The translations under genes were made by a program, and so were the position numbers. Shown here piece by piece: positions 37,557 through 45,396 of a stretch of DNA of 64,000 nucleotides. How positions within the stretch are numbered: position 1 is the stretch's first letter; every line of letters begins with the position of its first letter. Origin of the DNA: Sulfitobacter albidus (GTDB lineage Bacteria; Pseudomonadota; Alphaproteobacteria; Rhodobacterales; Rhodobacteraceae); assembly GCF_018200035.1 (NCBI RefSeq), contig NZ_CP073581.1:492501-556500 (forward strand), read 5' to 3'. The notes under the pieces were generated by a model. It was not told where the DNA came from. It made no database searches and saw only the letters and a list, made by a program, of their open reading frames with translations.

Positions 37557-38546
37557 ATGGACATCGCCGATATGGCCAAACGCATCGCCGCGGGCGAGCG
37601 CCGCGCCCTTGCCCGCGCGATCACGCTGGTGGAAAGCGGCCGCGCCGATCACCGCGCGCAGGCGACCGAATTGCTGGCCACGCTTGGCACCGGGCGCGAG
37701 GCGCTGCGCATCGGTCTTTCGGGCACGCCGGGGGTGGGTAAATCCACCTTTATCGAAAGCTTTGGCAAGATGCTGACGGCGGATGGCAAACGGGTGGCGG
37801 TGCTGGCGGTTGATCCGTCCTCGGCGCGCTCGGGCGGCTCGATCCTGGGGGACAAGACGCGTATGGACGAGCTGGCGCGCGATCCCAATGCCTTTATCCG
37901 CCCGTCGCCCAGCCAGACCCATCTGGGCGGCGTGGCGCGCCGCACGCGCGAGGCGGTGGCGCTGTGCGAGGCGGCGGGGTTTGACGTGGTGCTGATCGAA
38001 ACCGTGGGTGTGGGCCAGTCAGAGACAGTCGTGGCGCAGATGTCGGATCTGTTCTTGCTGCTGCTGGCGCCTGCGGGGGGCGACGAATTGCAGGGCGTCA
38101 AACGCGGCATCATGGAGATGGCGGACCTGATCGTCATCAACAAGGCGGACGGCGATCTGAAGGCGACGGCGGTGCGTACGCAGGCCGATTACGCAGGCGC
38201 GCTGCGGCTGCTGCGCAAACGCGCGCAGGATCCCGACGGCTACCCCCGGGCGATGACCGTTTCGGCGTTGGAAAACCGCGGATTGCCGGAGGCGTGGGAC
38301 GCGCTGCAAGAGCTGGCGGGCTGGCGCCGCGCGCACGGGTTTTGGGAGGCAACGCGGGCCGGGCAGGCGCGCTATTGGTTCGAGGAAACAGTCAAGGCGG
38401 CGCTGCTGGCGCAGCTTGAGACGCCGCAGGCGCGGGCCGATCTGGCCGCGCTGTCGCAGGCCGTGGCCGAGGGCACGCGGGAGCCTACCTCGGCGGCGCG
38501 CGATTTTGTGCAGGCTCTGGGCAAGAGCGCCGCGCAATCGGGTTGA
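37557..38546 (+). CDS. meaB: MeaB/ArgK-type GTPase, methylmalonyl-CoA mutase chaperone
   Basis: A G3E-family GTPase that protects and loads B12-dependent methylmalonyl-CoA mutase. It has 329 residues, start at 37557 with GAAGGAGA upstream. Motifs: Walker [48 protein letters not shown], and the base-recognition NKAD. The MeaB type matches the methylmalonyl-CoA/ethylmalonyl-CoA metabolism common in this group. No mutase gene is in the window. Confidence 0.91.
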   Translation: MDIADMAKRIAAGERRALARAITLVESGRADHRAQATELLATLGTGREALRIGLSGTPGVGKSTFIESFGKMLTADGKRVAVLAVDPSSARSGGSILGDKTRMDELARDPNAFIRPSPSQTHLGGVARRTREAVALCEAAGFDVVLIETVGVGQSETVVAQMSDLFLLLLAPAGGDELQGVKRGIMEMADLIVINKADGDLKATAVRTQADYAGALRLLRKRAQDPDGYPRAMTVSALENRGLPEAWDALQELAGWRRAHGFWEATRAGQARYWFEETVKAALLAQLETPQARADLAALSQAVAEGTREPTSAARDFVQALGKSAAQSG

Positions 38547-38662
38547 CCCGGCACGCGATTCCCCCTAAAGCCAGCGAACGAAATTCGGGGTCGCGCGGGG
38601 CGTGGCCTGTCAACGTCGTGGCGCCGCACCCGCGCGCCGCCCAAAAACAAGAGGTAACGCCC

Positions 38663-38962
38663 ATGTCGCGCCGCTGCGAACTGACCGGAAAAGGCCCGAT
38701 GACGGGCAACAACGTCTCCCACGCGAAGAACCGTACACGCCGTCGGTTCCTGCCCAACCTGAACGACACCACGCTGGCGTCCGAAGCGCTGGGCCGCAAC
38801 TTCAAACTGCGGATCTCGGCGCACGCGCTGCGCTCGGTCGATCACCGCGGCGGTCTGGACAAGTTTCTGGCGAAAGCGAAAGACAGCGATCTGTCGGACA
38901 ACGCGCTGAAGATCAAGAAAGCGATCGCGAAGTCCGGCTCGGAAGCGGACGTTCTGTCCTAA
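38663..38962 (+). CDS. rpmB: 50S ribosomal protein L28
   Basis: A 99-residue L28 of the longer alphaproteobacterial kind. It opens [33 protein letters not shown], which is diagnostic, and ends [12 protein letters not shown]. The ATG at 38663 follows GAGGT; the upstream frame extension of 40 codons is spurious. A hairpin terminator follows the stop. Confidence 0.97.
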   Translation: MSRRCELTGKGPMTGNNVSHAKNRTRRRFLPNLNDTTLASEALGRNFKLRISAHALRSVDHRGGLDKFLAKAKDSDLSDNALKIKKAIAKSGSEADVLS

Positions 38963-38983
38963 TTCGGTTGACGTGATTTTTGC

Positions 38984-39018
38984 GGCCCCGGTCTGATACG
39001 CTCAGCCCGGGGTCGTTT
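38984..39018 (+). terminator. Rho-independent terminator after rpmB
   Basis: GGCCCCGG (38984-38991) can pair with CCGGGGTC (39007-39014, one G-T wobble), followed by GTTT. It is 22 bases beyond the rpmB stop. The U-tract is short, so the call is moderate. Confidence 0.5.
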
Positions 39019-39034
39019 GCGTTTGGAGGGTTTG

Positions 39035-39510
39035 ATGGCATCGCGGAACGTGATTGTGGCCGCCACGACGCTGATCGGTCTGTTGGCGGTTATCATGGCC
39101 GTTGTCTCGGTGAAGCTGTCGCCGCTCGATCAATCCGACGCAGGCTTCATCGTCGAGGCGCCGTATCTGCGCAGCAGCATGCCAAGCGCGCAGACGGCGG
39201 CGGCGTTTTTGACCCTGACAAACCAGACCGGGACCGACGACCGCCTGATCGGGGCAGCCAGCCCGATTGCCTCTGCCGTGGCGCTGCACCGCCATAGCGA
39301 GGACGGCGCAGGCGTGATGCGCATGTCGCAGATTGCGGGGGGATCGACCTGCCGGACGGGGGGAGCCACGTCTTTGCCCGCGCGGGCGATCATTTGATGT
39401 TCACCGGGCTGAGCGCACCCCTTGAGCAGGGGCAGATCGTGGATGTGACGCTGAGTTTTGAAGAGGCGGGCGAGATTACGATCAAGGTGCCCGTGGATCA
39501 GGAGCGCTAG
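39035..39510 (+). pseudogene. PCuAC-type copper chaperone, interrupted by a one-base frameshift
   Basis: PCu(A)C proteins carry Cu(I) in the periplasm for cytochrome oxidase assembly. From the ATG at 39035 (GGAGG upstream) an N-terminal helix (VIVAATTLIGLLAVIMAVVSV) is followed by the domain SSMPSAQTAAAFLTLTNQTG. The copper motif spans the break: HRHSEDGAGVMRM lies in the first frame and HLMFTGLSAPLEQGQIVDVTLSFEEAG in the next. The shift is at the six-G run 39341-39346; one more G restores IAGGIDLPDGGSHVFARAGDHLMF and the end at 39510 (158 residues). The stop overlaps that of the convergent sirtuin gene. Confidence 0.83.
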
Positions 39511-40196
39511 GACAGGATTTCGTCCACCCAGGCGGTCACGGTCTGGGTCGCGGGGCCAAGGCGCGCGCTGTCGAACTGCGAGCCGACGGCGGAGCGTTCC
39601 AGATTGATCTCCACCGTTTCGGCGCCGGCCCGCGCCGCTTCGGCCACGAACCCCGCCGCCGGGTAGACATTGCCAGAGGTGCCGATGGCCGCAAAGACAT
39701 CGCAGCGGCCTAATGTCTCGAATATCCGGTCCATCTGATAGGGCATCTCGCCGAACCAGACGATGTCGGGCCGCGCGGCGGCCGCGCCGCAGGACGGGCA
39801 GGCATCGCCCACGGCCATGGTCATCGGTGCGGGCCAGCGGTGATCGCAGGCCGCGCACAACGCCGAATTGAGCGCGCCGTGCATGTGGATCAGATTTTGC
39901 GAGCCGCCGCGCTCGTGCAGATCGTCGACATTCTGCGTGACCACCAGCACCTCGCCATCGTGCTCGGCCTCCAGCCGCGCGAGGGCGCGGTGCGCGGCGT
40001 TTGGCTGGGCGGCGGCGGCGGTGGCGCGCCGGGCGTTGTAGAAATCGACGACCAGCTTGGGATCCTTGGCAAAGCCTTCGGGGGTGGCGACGTCTTCGAC
40101 CCGGTGTTGTGCCCACAGGCCGGTTTCGGCGCGGAATGTCTCGATCCCGCTTTCGGCGGAGATACCCGCTCCGGTCAGAATGACGATGGTGCTCAT
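39507..40196 (-). CDS. cobB: Sirtuin, NAD-dependent protein deacylase
   Basis: A 229-residue class III sirtuin that removes acyl groups from lysines using NAD+. Motifs: GAGISAESGIETFR, TQNVDDLHERGGSQNLIHMHG with the catalytic His, a zinc site from CAAC and CPSC, and GTSGNVYPAAGFV plus EINLE. The Ala/Tyr/Arg layout near HRVEDVATPEGF resembles class III desuccinylase/deacetylase members such as E. coli CobB. The gene ends tail to tail with the copper-chaperone gene. Confidence 0.93.
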   Translation of the reverse strand: MSTIVILTGAGISAESGIETFRAETGLWAQHRVEDVATPEGFAKDPKLVVDFYNARRATAAAAQPNAAHRALARLEAEHDGEVLVVTQNVDDLHERGGSQNLIHMHGALNSALCAACDHRWPAPMTMAVGDACPSCGAAAARPDIVWFGEMPYQMDRIFETLGRCDVFAAIGTSGNVYPAAGFVAEAARAGAETVEINLERSAVGSQFDSARLGPATQTVTAWVDEILS

Positions 40197-40213
40197 GGCG
40201 GGCTCCGTCTGGA

Positions 40214-41173
40214 TTAGGAAAGGTGGAACTGGCCGTCGAGCCAGGGCATCTGTTCGATTGCGGGCGCGACGATCCGGCGTTCGACCAGCCCGCGCACGGC
40301 GGCGGCGATATCTGCGGGCACGTCACCGGCCCAATCGCGCGTCGTAAAAAGCGAGATCTGGCGCGCGGCCCCGGCACCGGGCAGGGGGTGTGCCGTCAAC
40401 TTCTCGTGGAAGCGCGACGCGCGCATGAATCCCGCGGGCGTCGTGATGGTCCAGCCGATGCCTTGAGCGACCATGGCCATCAGGGCCAAATGGCTGCCGA
40501 TCTCGAAACGGGCGGGCAGGATCGCGGTTTCCATCTTGAGATAGCTTTCAATCTGTCGGGCGATCAATTGCTCGCTTGAGTACCGCAGGAACGGCAGCGC
40601 AGCCCCGCCGCGCAGAAAGGTTGGCGCGTCGCACTGCGCGCCCTTGGGGGTAATCACGATGAACGGATCGCGCGCGATCTTGTATTCCATCAGCGTGTCG
40701 CGGTCATTGGTGGCGCTGGCGCAGATCGCCATATGCAATTGCTCGTCGCGCACCATGTCCAGCAAATCACTGCTGCTGTCAGTGAGCATCTTGAACCGGC
40801 AGCCCTGAAGGCTCTCGGCGAGGATCAGCGACAGGCGCGGGGTCACGTCATCGTCAAAATCGTCGATCACCCCAAGGCTCAGATCCTTGAGATGGGCAAG
40901 ATCCATCACGCTGACCTCGGCGGTGGCCAGACGCAATTCCGACAGCGCAGCGGTCGCGCGCCGCAGAAAGCTTTTGCCCGCGGGCGTCAGTCGCATGGGG
41001 CGGCGTGCGTGATCGACCAGCTTGACCGCCAGCGCCTTTTCGAGATTGCGCATCTGCTGGCTGACCGCCGGTTGGCTCAGGCCGGTTTCCTGCGCCGCCT
41101 GCGCGACAGAGCCCGAACGGGCGAGTGCCTCGAAAACCTCGAGGCCGCGCAGACTGATCCCTTTGATTTGCAT
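40214..41173 (-). CDS. LysR-family transcriptional regulator
   Basis: A 319-residue LTTR: N-terminal winged helix-turn-helix (ISLRGLEVFEALARSGSVAQAAQETGLSQPAVSQQMRNLEKAL) and a C-terminal periplasmic-binding-like effector domain. The ATG at 41173 is chosen because the DNA-binding domain begins right after it; 46 extra codons upstream are out of character. It is transcribed divergently from the carbon-nitrogen hydrolase gene, with 124 bases between starts, so that gene is the expected target. Confidence 0.92.
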   Translation of the reverse strand: MQIKGISLRGLEVFEALARSGSVAQAAQETGLSQPAVSQQMRNLEKALAVKLVDHARRPMRLTPAGKSFLRRATAALSELRLATAEVSVMDLAHLKDLSLGVIDDFDDDVTPRLSLILAESLQGCRFKMLTDSSSDLLDMVRDEQLHMAICASATNDRDTLMEYKIARDPFIVITPKGAQCDAPTFLRGGAALPFLRYSSEQLIARQIESYLKMETAILPARFEIGSHLALMAMVAQGIGWTITTPAGFMRASRFHEKLTAHPLPGAGAARQISLFTTRDWAGDVPADIAAAVRGLVERRIVAPAIEQMPWLDGQFHLS

Positions 41174-41297
41174 AAATTCGCCTTTGAACAGAATACGTTG
41201 ACTGTGCCATTCATCTTCGGCGGCGTCTACGGCAAACCTGTACTTGCGGGCGCCGCGCGCGGCTGACAGAGTTGCGCTGCAGTCACGAGGGAACACC

Positions 41298-42173
41298 ATG
41301 AGAGTCGCCACCGCCGCCTATCCGCTGGATCAGTTCACCTCATGGTCGCAGGTTGAGGAAAAGCTGACGACATGGGTCGCGCAAGCCGCCGGGCAGGGCG
41401 CGGAGCTGTTGGTCTTTCCCGAATACGGCGCGATGGAGCTGGCAACGCTGGACGGGCCGCAGGTTGCGGGTGATCTTGAGGCATCGCTCTACGCGGTGTC
41501 GGAAAAGCTGGCGGAGGTGGACGCGCTGCACGCGCGGCTTGCAGCGCAGTACGGTGTGCACATCGTTGCGGCCTCGGGTCCGGCGGCGACGGACACACGA
41601 CCTGTGAACCGCGCGCGTCTGATCACGCCGGGCGGCGCGGTCGGTGTGCAGGACAAACAGATCATGACCCGGTTCGAACGCGAAGTCTGGGGGGTGATCG
41701 GGGGCGGTCCGCTTCAGGTTTTCGACACTGTGCTGGGGCGCATTGGTATCCTCATCTGCTACGACAGCGAGTTCCCGCTGCTGGGCCGCGCCTTGCAAAG
41801 CTGCGACATCATCTGCGTGCCGTCCGTGACCGAAGCGCTTGCGGGCTACTGGCGTGTGCGCACGGGGGCGATGGCACGTGCGCTGGAAAACCAATGCGTG
41901 ACGGTGATGTCATCGGTGGTCGGGCAGGCCGAATGGTCAGAGGCGCTGGGCAGCTGTGTGGGTACGGGTGGCGTTTTTGGCCCGCCCGATACGGGATTTC
42001 CGCCCACCGGCGTTCTGGCCGTCGGAGAGATCGGGGCCCCCGGCTGGACCTACGCGGACATTGACCTCGATGCGATTGCACGGGTGCGCGCGGACGGCGT
42101 CGTCTTGAACCGCGCGCATTGGGTCGAGCAGACCGGGCGCGACGCTGCGGCCACTAATGTGGTACTGCGCTGA
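41298..42173 (+). CDS. Carbon-nitrogen hydrolase (nitrilase superfamily)
   Basis: A 291-residue amidase/nitrilase-fold enzyme. The catalytic triad residues are in their standard settings: Glu in LLVFPEYGAMEL, Lys in VQDKQIMTRFE, and Cys in IGILICYDSEFP. The ATG at 41298 follows GAGGGAA. It probably hydrolyses an amide or carbamoyl group; the substrate cannot be told. Divergent from a LysR gene, which likely controls it. Confidence 0.9.
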   Translation: MRVATAAYPLDQFTSWSQVEEKLTTWVAQAAGQGAELLVFPEYGAMELATLDGPQVAGDLEASLYAVSEKLAEVDALHARLAAQYGVHIVAASGPAATDTRPVNRARLITPGGAVGVQDKQIMTRFEREVWGVIGGGPLQVFDTVLGRIGILICYDSEFPLLGRALQSCDIICVPSVTEALAGYWRVRTGAMARALENQCVTVMSSVVGQAEWSEALGSCVGTGGVFGPPDTGFPPTGVLAVGEIGAPGWTYADIDLDAIARVRADGVVLNRAHWVEQTGRDAAATNVVLR

Positions 42174-42251
42174 GTTCCCCCTTGAAAATCTGGCAGAATG
42201 CGATCATTTAAGCGCGTGCCCCGCTGATGGGGCGTTGTTACAGGAGAGACC

Positions 42252-42470
42252 ATGGCCAAGGAAGACACGCTCGAATTTCCCGGTGTCGTCAAGGAACTCC
42301 TGCCTAACGCGACATTTCGGGTCGAGCTTGAGAACGGCCATGAGATCATCGCGCATACGGCAGGAAAGATGCGCAAGAACCGGATCCGCGTTCTGGCAGG
42401 CGACAAGGTGCAGGTCGAGATGACCCCCTACGACCTGACCAAAGGGCGCATCAACTACCGCTTTAAATAA
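42252..42470 (+). CDS. infA: Translation initiation factor IF-1
   Basis: A 72-residue S1/OB-fold factor that binds the ribosomal A site during initiation. [53 protein letters not shown] is diagnostic, and the length is standard. A GAGAG ribosome site lies upstream. First gene of the infA-maf-RNase E/G-yacG run. Confidence 0.98.
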   Translation: MAKEDTLEFPGVVKELLPNATFRVELENGHEIIAHTAGKMRKNRIRVLAGDKVQVEMTPYDLTKGRINYRFK

Positions 42471-42494
42471 CGCCTGCGGGCCTTGGGGGCCGCT

Positions 42495-43073
42495 ATGGCA
42501 TTCATTCTGGGATCGGGATCACCGCGCAGGCGCGAATTGCTCGCGCAGATCGGTGTGGTGCCCGATGACATCCGCCCGCCCGATATCGACGAGGATCCCC
42601 ACGCAGCCGAGCTGCCGCGCCCCTATTGCCAGCGCATCACCCGCGAAAAGGTCGCCGCCGTTCAGGCGGCGCCGGGGGATGTAGTGCTGTGCGCCGATAC
42701 GACGGTGGCGCTGGGGCGGCGGATCCTTGGAAAGCCCGCAGACCGCGCCGAGGCAGAGGCGTTTTTGCGCTTGCTGTCGGGGCGGCGGCACCGGGTCATC
42801 ACCGCCGTGGCAGTACGCCGGGATGCGCAGCTGTGGCAGCGCGATGTGGTCAGCACCGTGCGCATGAAAGTACTGTCCGAGGCCGAGATCACCGGATACC
42901 TCGATACGGATGACTGGCCGGGCAAGGCCGGCGGCTACGCCATCCAAGGACCTGCGGGCGCGCTGATCCCTTGGATTTCGGGCAGTTTCACCGGCATCGT
43001 CGGGCTGCCCCTGGCCGAAACGGCGGGCCTGTTGCAGGCCGCAGGCATCCCCATCTACGGAGAACGCGCATGA
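42495..43073 (+). CDS. maf: Maf-family nucleoside triphosphate pyrophosphatase
   Basis: Maf proteins hydrolyse non-canonical nucleoside triphosphates (dTTP/UTP-type or modified bases). The protein has 192 residues; the ATG at 42495 places the signature [15 protein letters not shown] at the N-terminus. Also visible are [20 protein letters not shown] (catalytic Asp) and [18 protein letters not shown]. Its TGA overlaps the next ATG as ATGA. Confidence 0.94.
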   Translation: MAFILGSGSPRRRELLAQIGVVPDDIRPPDIDEDPHAAELPRPYCQRITREKVAAVQAAPGDVVLCADTTVALGRRILGKPADRAEAEAFLRLLSGRRHRVITAVAVRRDAQLWQRDVVSTVRMKVLSEAEITGYLDTDDWPGKAGGYAIQGPAGALIPWISGSFTGIVGLPLAETAGLLQAAGIPIYGERA

Positions 43074-44092
43074 AGGGCCGTACCATCATTCTCGACCATC
43101 TCGGCGATGTGGAGGCGGCGGCCCTCATGGTCGACGGCCAGCTCGACGATCTGCTGATCGACTCCCCCGATGCGCCGCGCGTCGGCATGATCTACCGTGC
43201 CATCGCCGATCGCCCGGTCAAGGGGCAGGGAGGCATGTTCCTGAAAACCCCCGACGGATCCGCGTTTCTGCGCCAGATCAAGGGGCTGGCACCCGGTCAG
43301 CCGATATTGGTTCAGGTCTCTGGATTTGCCGAGCCGGGCAAGGCTGTGCCGGTCACGCAAAAGCTGCTTTTCAAAAGCCGCTTTGCCATCGTCACGCCCG
43401 AGGCGCCGGGGCTCAACATCTCCCGCAGTATCCGCGACGAGGCCGAGCGGGACCGACTGCTCGAAATCGCGCATGACGCGGCTGCAGAGGCGCCGCATGG
43501 CTTGATCCTGCGCTCGTCCTGCGCAGGCGCCGGGGCGGAGGAGATTGCAGAGGACATCACCGCCATGCTGTCACTCGCCGATGCGGTGCTGGAGGATGCA
43601 GGTACCGACCCGGAGACGCTGACCGAAGGGGACGGCCCGCACACGATCGCATGGCGCGACTGGACAGGTCCCGCCGATATCGAGACCGAGCCGGGCGGGT
43701 TCGAGACCCACGGCGTTCTGGATGCGCTTGAGGCCCTGCGCGGGGCTGCGGTGCCCCTGGGCGCGGGCGCGTCGATGTATGTGGAGCCCACCCGCGCGCT
43801 CGTGGCGGTGGACGTGAATACCGGGCGCGACGCCTCGCTCGCGGCGGGGATCAAGGCGAACATGGCCTGCGCCCGCGCGCTTCCCCGCGCCCTGCGTTTG
43901 CGCGGTCTCGGCGGCCAGATCACACTCGACCTCGCGCCGATGCCAAAAAAGGACCGTCGCCCGTTCGAGACCGCCCTGCGCGCGGCGTTTCGGTCGGATG
44001 ACGTGGATACGACGCTGGTCGGCTGGACCCCGCTGGGCCACTACGAGCTGCAGCGCAAGCGGGCGCGCGCACCGCTGGCGGAGGTGCTCTAA
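43070..44092 (+). CDS. Short ribonuclease E/G-family protein
   Basis: At 340 residues it is shorter than RNase G (about 490) but keeps the core. An N-terminal S1-like domain ([35 protein letters not shown]) precedes an RNase H-like/catalytic part with [16 protein letters not shown] and [15 protein letters not shown], which hold the two catalytic metal-binding Asp residues. The zinc-link and small C-terminal domain of RNase E are absent. It overlaps maf by ATGA and yacG by TAATG, so all three are co-translated. It may process rRNA or tRNA; this is inferred. Confidence 0.88.
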   Translation: MKGRTIILDHLGDVEAAALMVDGQLDDLLIDSPDAPRVGMIYRAIADRPVKGQGGMFLKTPDGSAFLRQIKGLAPGQPILVQVSGFAEPGKAVPVTQKLLFKSRFAIVTPEAPGLNISRSIRDEAERDRLLEIAHDAAAEAPHGLILRSSCAGAGAEEIAEDITAMLSLADAVLEDAGTDPETLTEGDGPHTIAWRDWTGPADIETEPGGFETHGVLDALEALRGAAVPLGAGASMYVEPTRALVAVDVNTGRDASLAAGIKANMACARALPRALRLRGLGGQITLDLAPMPKKDRRPFETALRAAFRSDDVDTTLVGWTPLGHYELQRKRARAPLAEVL

Positions 44093-44277
44093 TGGCCTGC
44101 CCGATCTGCGATGAAGAAACGGTGGTCAAATACCGTCCCTTCTGCTCGCGCCGCTGCGCCGACATCGATCTGGCAAAATGGTTGAACGGCGCCTATGCGA
44201 CCCCGTCGCAAGACCCCGAAGACATTGAAAAAGCGCTGGACGCGGTTGACGAGACGCAGCAGGCCAAGCCGCACTGA
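44092..44277 (+). CDS. yacG: DNA gyrase inhibitor YacG (zinc protein)
   Basis: A 61-residue zinc protein with CPIC and CSRRC forming the four-Cys site (Cys3, Cys6, Cys18, Cys22), followed by ADIDLAKWLNGAYATP. YacG binds GyrB and inhibits gyrase. The start overlaps the stop of the RNase E/G gene. It is the last protein gene before tRNA-Phe. Confidence 0.94.
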   Translation: MACPICDEETVVKYRPFCSRRCADIDLAKWLNGAYATPSQDPEDIEKALDAVDETQQAKPH

Positions 44278-44358
44278 CAGTTAATCCGACCCGTACCGCG
44301 ATTGCGCTAAAAAGAGGCTGGACACCCATCGATTTGGCCCCTAGAACGCCGACACCCA

Positions 44359-44372
44359 GCCGACGCGTCGGC
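44359..44372. repeat. 14-base perfect palindrome upstream of tRNA-Phe
   Basis: GCCGACGCGTCGGC reads the same on both strands and ends six bases before the tRNA. It could be a regulator site or chance in GC-rich DNA; no function can be assigned. Confidence 0.4.
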
Positions 44373-44378
44373 ACCCGT

Positions 44379-44453
44379 GCCCGGGTAGCTCAGGGGTAGA
44401 GCAGTGGATTGAAAATCCTCGTGTCGGTGGTTCGATTCCGCCCCCGGGCACCA
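44379..44453 (+). tRNA. tRNA-Phe (GAA)
   Basis: A 75-base tRNA with encoded CCA. Acceptor GCCCGGG (44379-44385) pairs with CCCGGGC (44443-44449); D stem GCTC/GAGC; anticodon loop TTGAAAA with GAA at 44411-44413; T arm GGTGG-TTCGATT-CCGCC. The anticodon stem has one T-T mismatch (44405/44419). Its 3' half is a plausible integration target: the mobile region starts right after it. Confidence 0.96.
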
Positions 44454-44535
44454 CTAAAACTTTATTTAAGTTCAGTGGCTTGCATTAGTTTTGTCATAGG
44501 CGTTCGGCCTCCTCGTTTTGCGTATTCATCGCTCA

Positions 44536-44554
44536 GTGGCACACTGGTGGCACA
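44536..44554. repeat. Direct repeat GTGGCACA x2 at the element end
   Basis: GTGGCACA occurs at 44536-44543 and 44547-44554, an 11-base period. It lies in the 108-base gap between tRNA-Phe and the alpA-like stop. Arm-type recombinase or excisionase sites would be expected there, but binding is only inferred. Confidence 0.4.
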
Positions 44555-44561
44555 GAGCATT

Positions 44562-44888
44562 CTACATGGAGGGTATCGGCGCTGTGTTTGTGTCGTCGTT
44601 CGAACCAATGCTCGGGTCTGGGTCTACGGGATCAAACTGTCTGGTCCACTCCGCTCTGTCACCCTCTACCAAGGCTACATAGGCGTTCACCTCGCTCACG
44701 ATAAAGCGGGTGCTGTAATTTTCGTTGAACGGATTACCGAACTTGTGCTTGCGCGGAAACTGCGGGTTTTCTCGGTGCCACCGATCAACGGTGGCACGCG
44801 AGACCTCGAAAAGGCGCATGAGGTCCTTGATTGTGCAGTAGCGGCGGTGTGCAAGCCATTTCGGGAGGGAGGTGTTCGTATCTGACAT
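44562..44888 (-). CDS. AlpA-like helix-turn-helix regulator (putative excisionase)
   Basis: A 108-residue protein with a MerR/AlpA-type winged helix: RRYCTIKDLMRLFEVSRATVDRWHRENPQFPRKHKFG (about 20-56), then FIVSEVNAYVALVEGDRAEW. AlpA proteins control integrase genes and act as excision factors in integrative elements. The ATG at 44888 follows AGGAAC; the 46 extra upstream codons are not family-like. It is the first gene inside the putative element, facing the tRNA. The acidic tail (DPVDPDPSIGSNDD) is unremarkable. Confidence 0.82.
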   Translation of the reverse strand: MSDTNTSLPKWLAHRRYCTIKDLMRLFEVSRATVDRWHRENPQFPRKHKFGNPFNENYSTRFIVSEVNAYVALVEGDRAEWTRQFDPVDPDPSIGSNDDTNTAPIPSM

Positions 44889-45396
44889 GATGATGTTCCT
44901 TTGTGTTCTTTGTTTTGACCTGCCTGATCTCGTGCTTGTTGCTGGCCATTCACGATGCGGCAGGTGTCTAAGAATAATGGGGCATCGTTCCGCAAGCACG
45001 CATGTCAGGGCGGAAATCCTGCTCACTTAGGGCGAATCCTGTGGATAGCGGGTTCGAGTTGACCCACTCACCTCTGTCCGCTGTTCAAACGGTAACAATT
45101 CGCTCGTCGTGATGATTGCTTGGTATCCGTTCATGCGCAAAAATACGGATTTTGCGCCATCCTCTTCCATAGATTGATTGATCCCATCCAAATGGTATGA
45201 AGCTCGTTTTGCAGGCCGCCCTCTGTGAACGGCCTGATGTATCTCACCGTCGGTTCGGGTTTGGCGACGCTGACGCGCCGGATTGTGGCGGGAACCTTCG
45301 TCCCCGCGGTTTCTTCTACAGTATTTATGGAGTGGTAGGTGGGGCGGGTGGTTCTCCTTTCGCAGCGGCGCAGCGGTTAGGCAGTTGCCGGTGTTT
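44889..45396. other. 508-base stretch with no firm gene
   Basis: It contains the alpA promoter region on the right of 44888. On the minus strand, positions 45376 to 45131 hold an open frame without any ATG/GTG/TTG near its 5' end (a GTG occurs only in the middle). It has G/C-biased third positions and reads TKVPATIRRVSVAKPEPTVR and then YIRPFTEGGLQNELHTIWM. An AAGGAG stretch precedes it. It may be a small gene with a lost or unusual start, or a decayed fragment. The competing frame ending at 45027 (MNGYQAIITTSELLPFEQR) looks weaker. Confidence 0.35.

Noticed and set aside
44454..44561. Possible integrase fragment between tRNA-Phe and the alpA-like gene
   Set aside because: A short minus-strand frame of about 31 codons exists but contains no tyrosine-recombinase motif.
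44895..44908. Possible SOS box upstream of the alpA-like gene (GTTC ... GTTC)
   Set aside because: The spacing is six bases, not the seven required for the alphaproteobacterial LexA operator.
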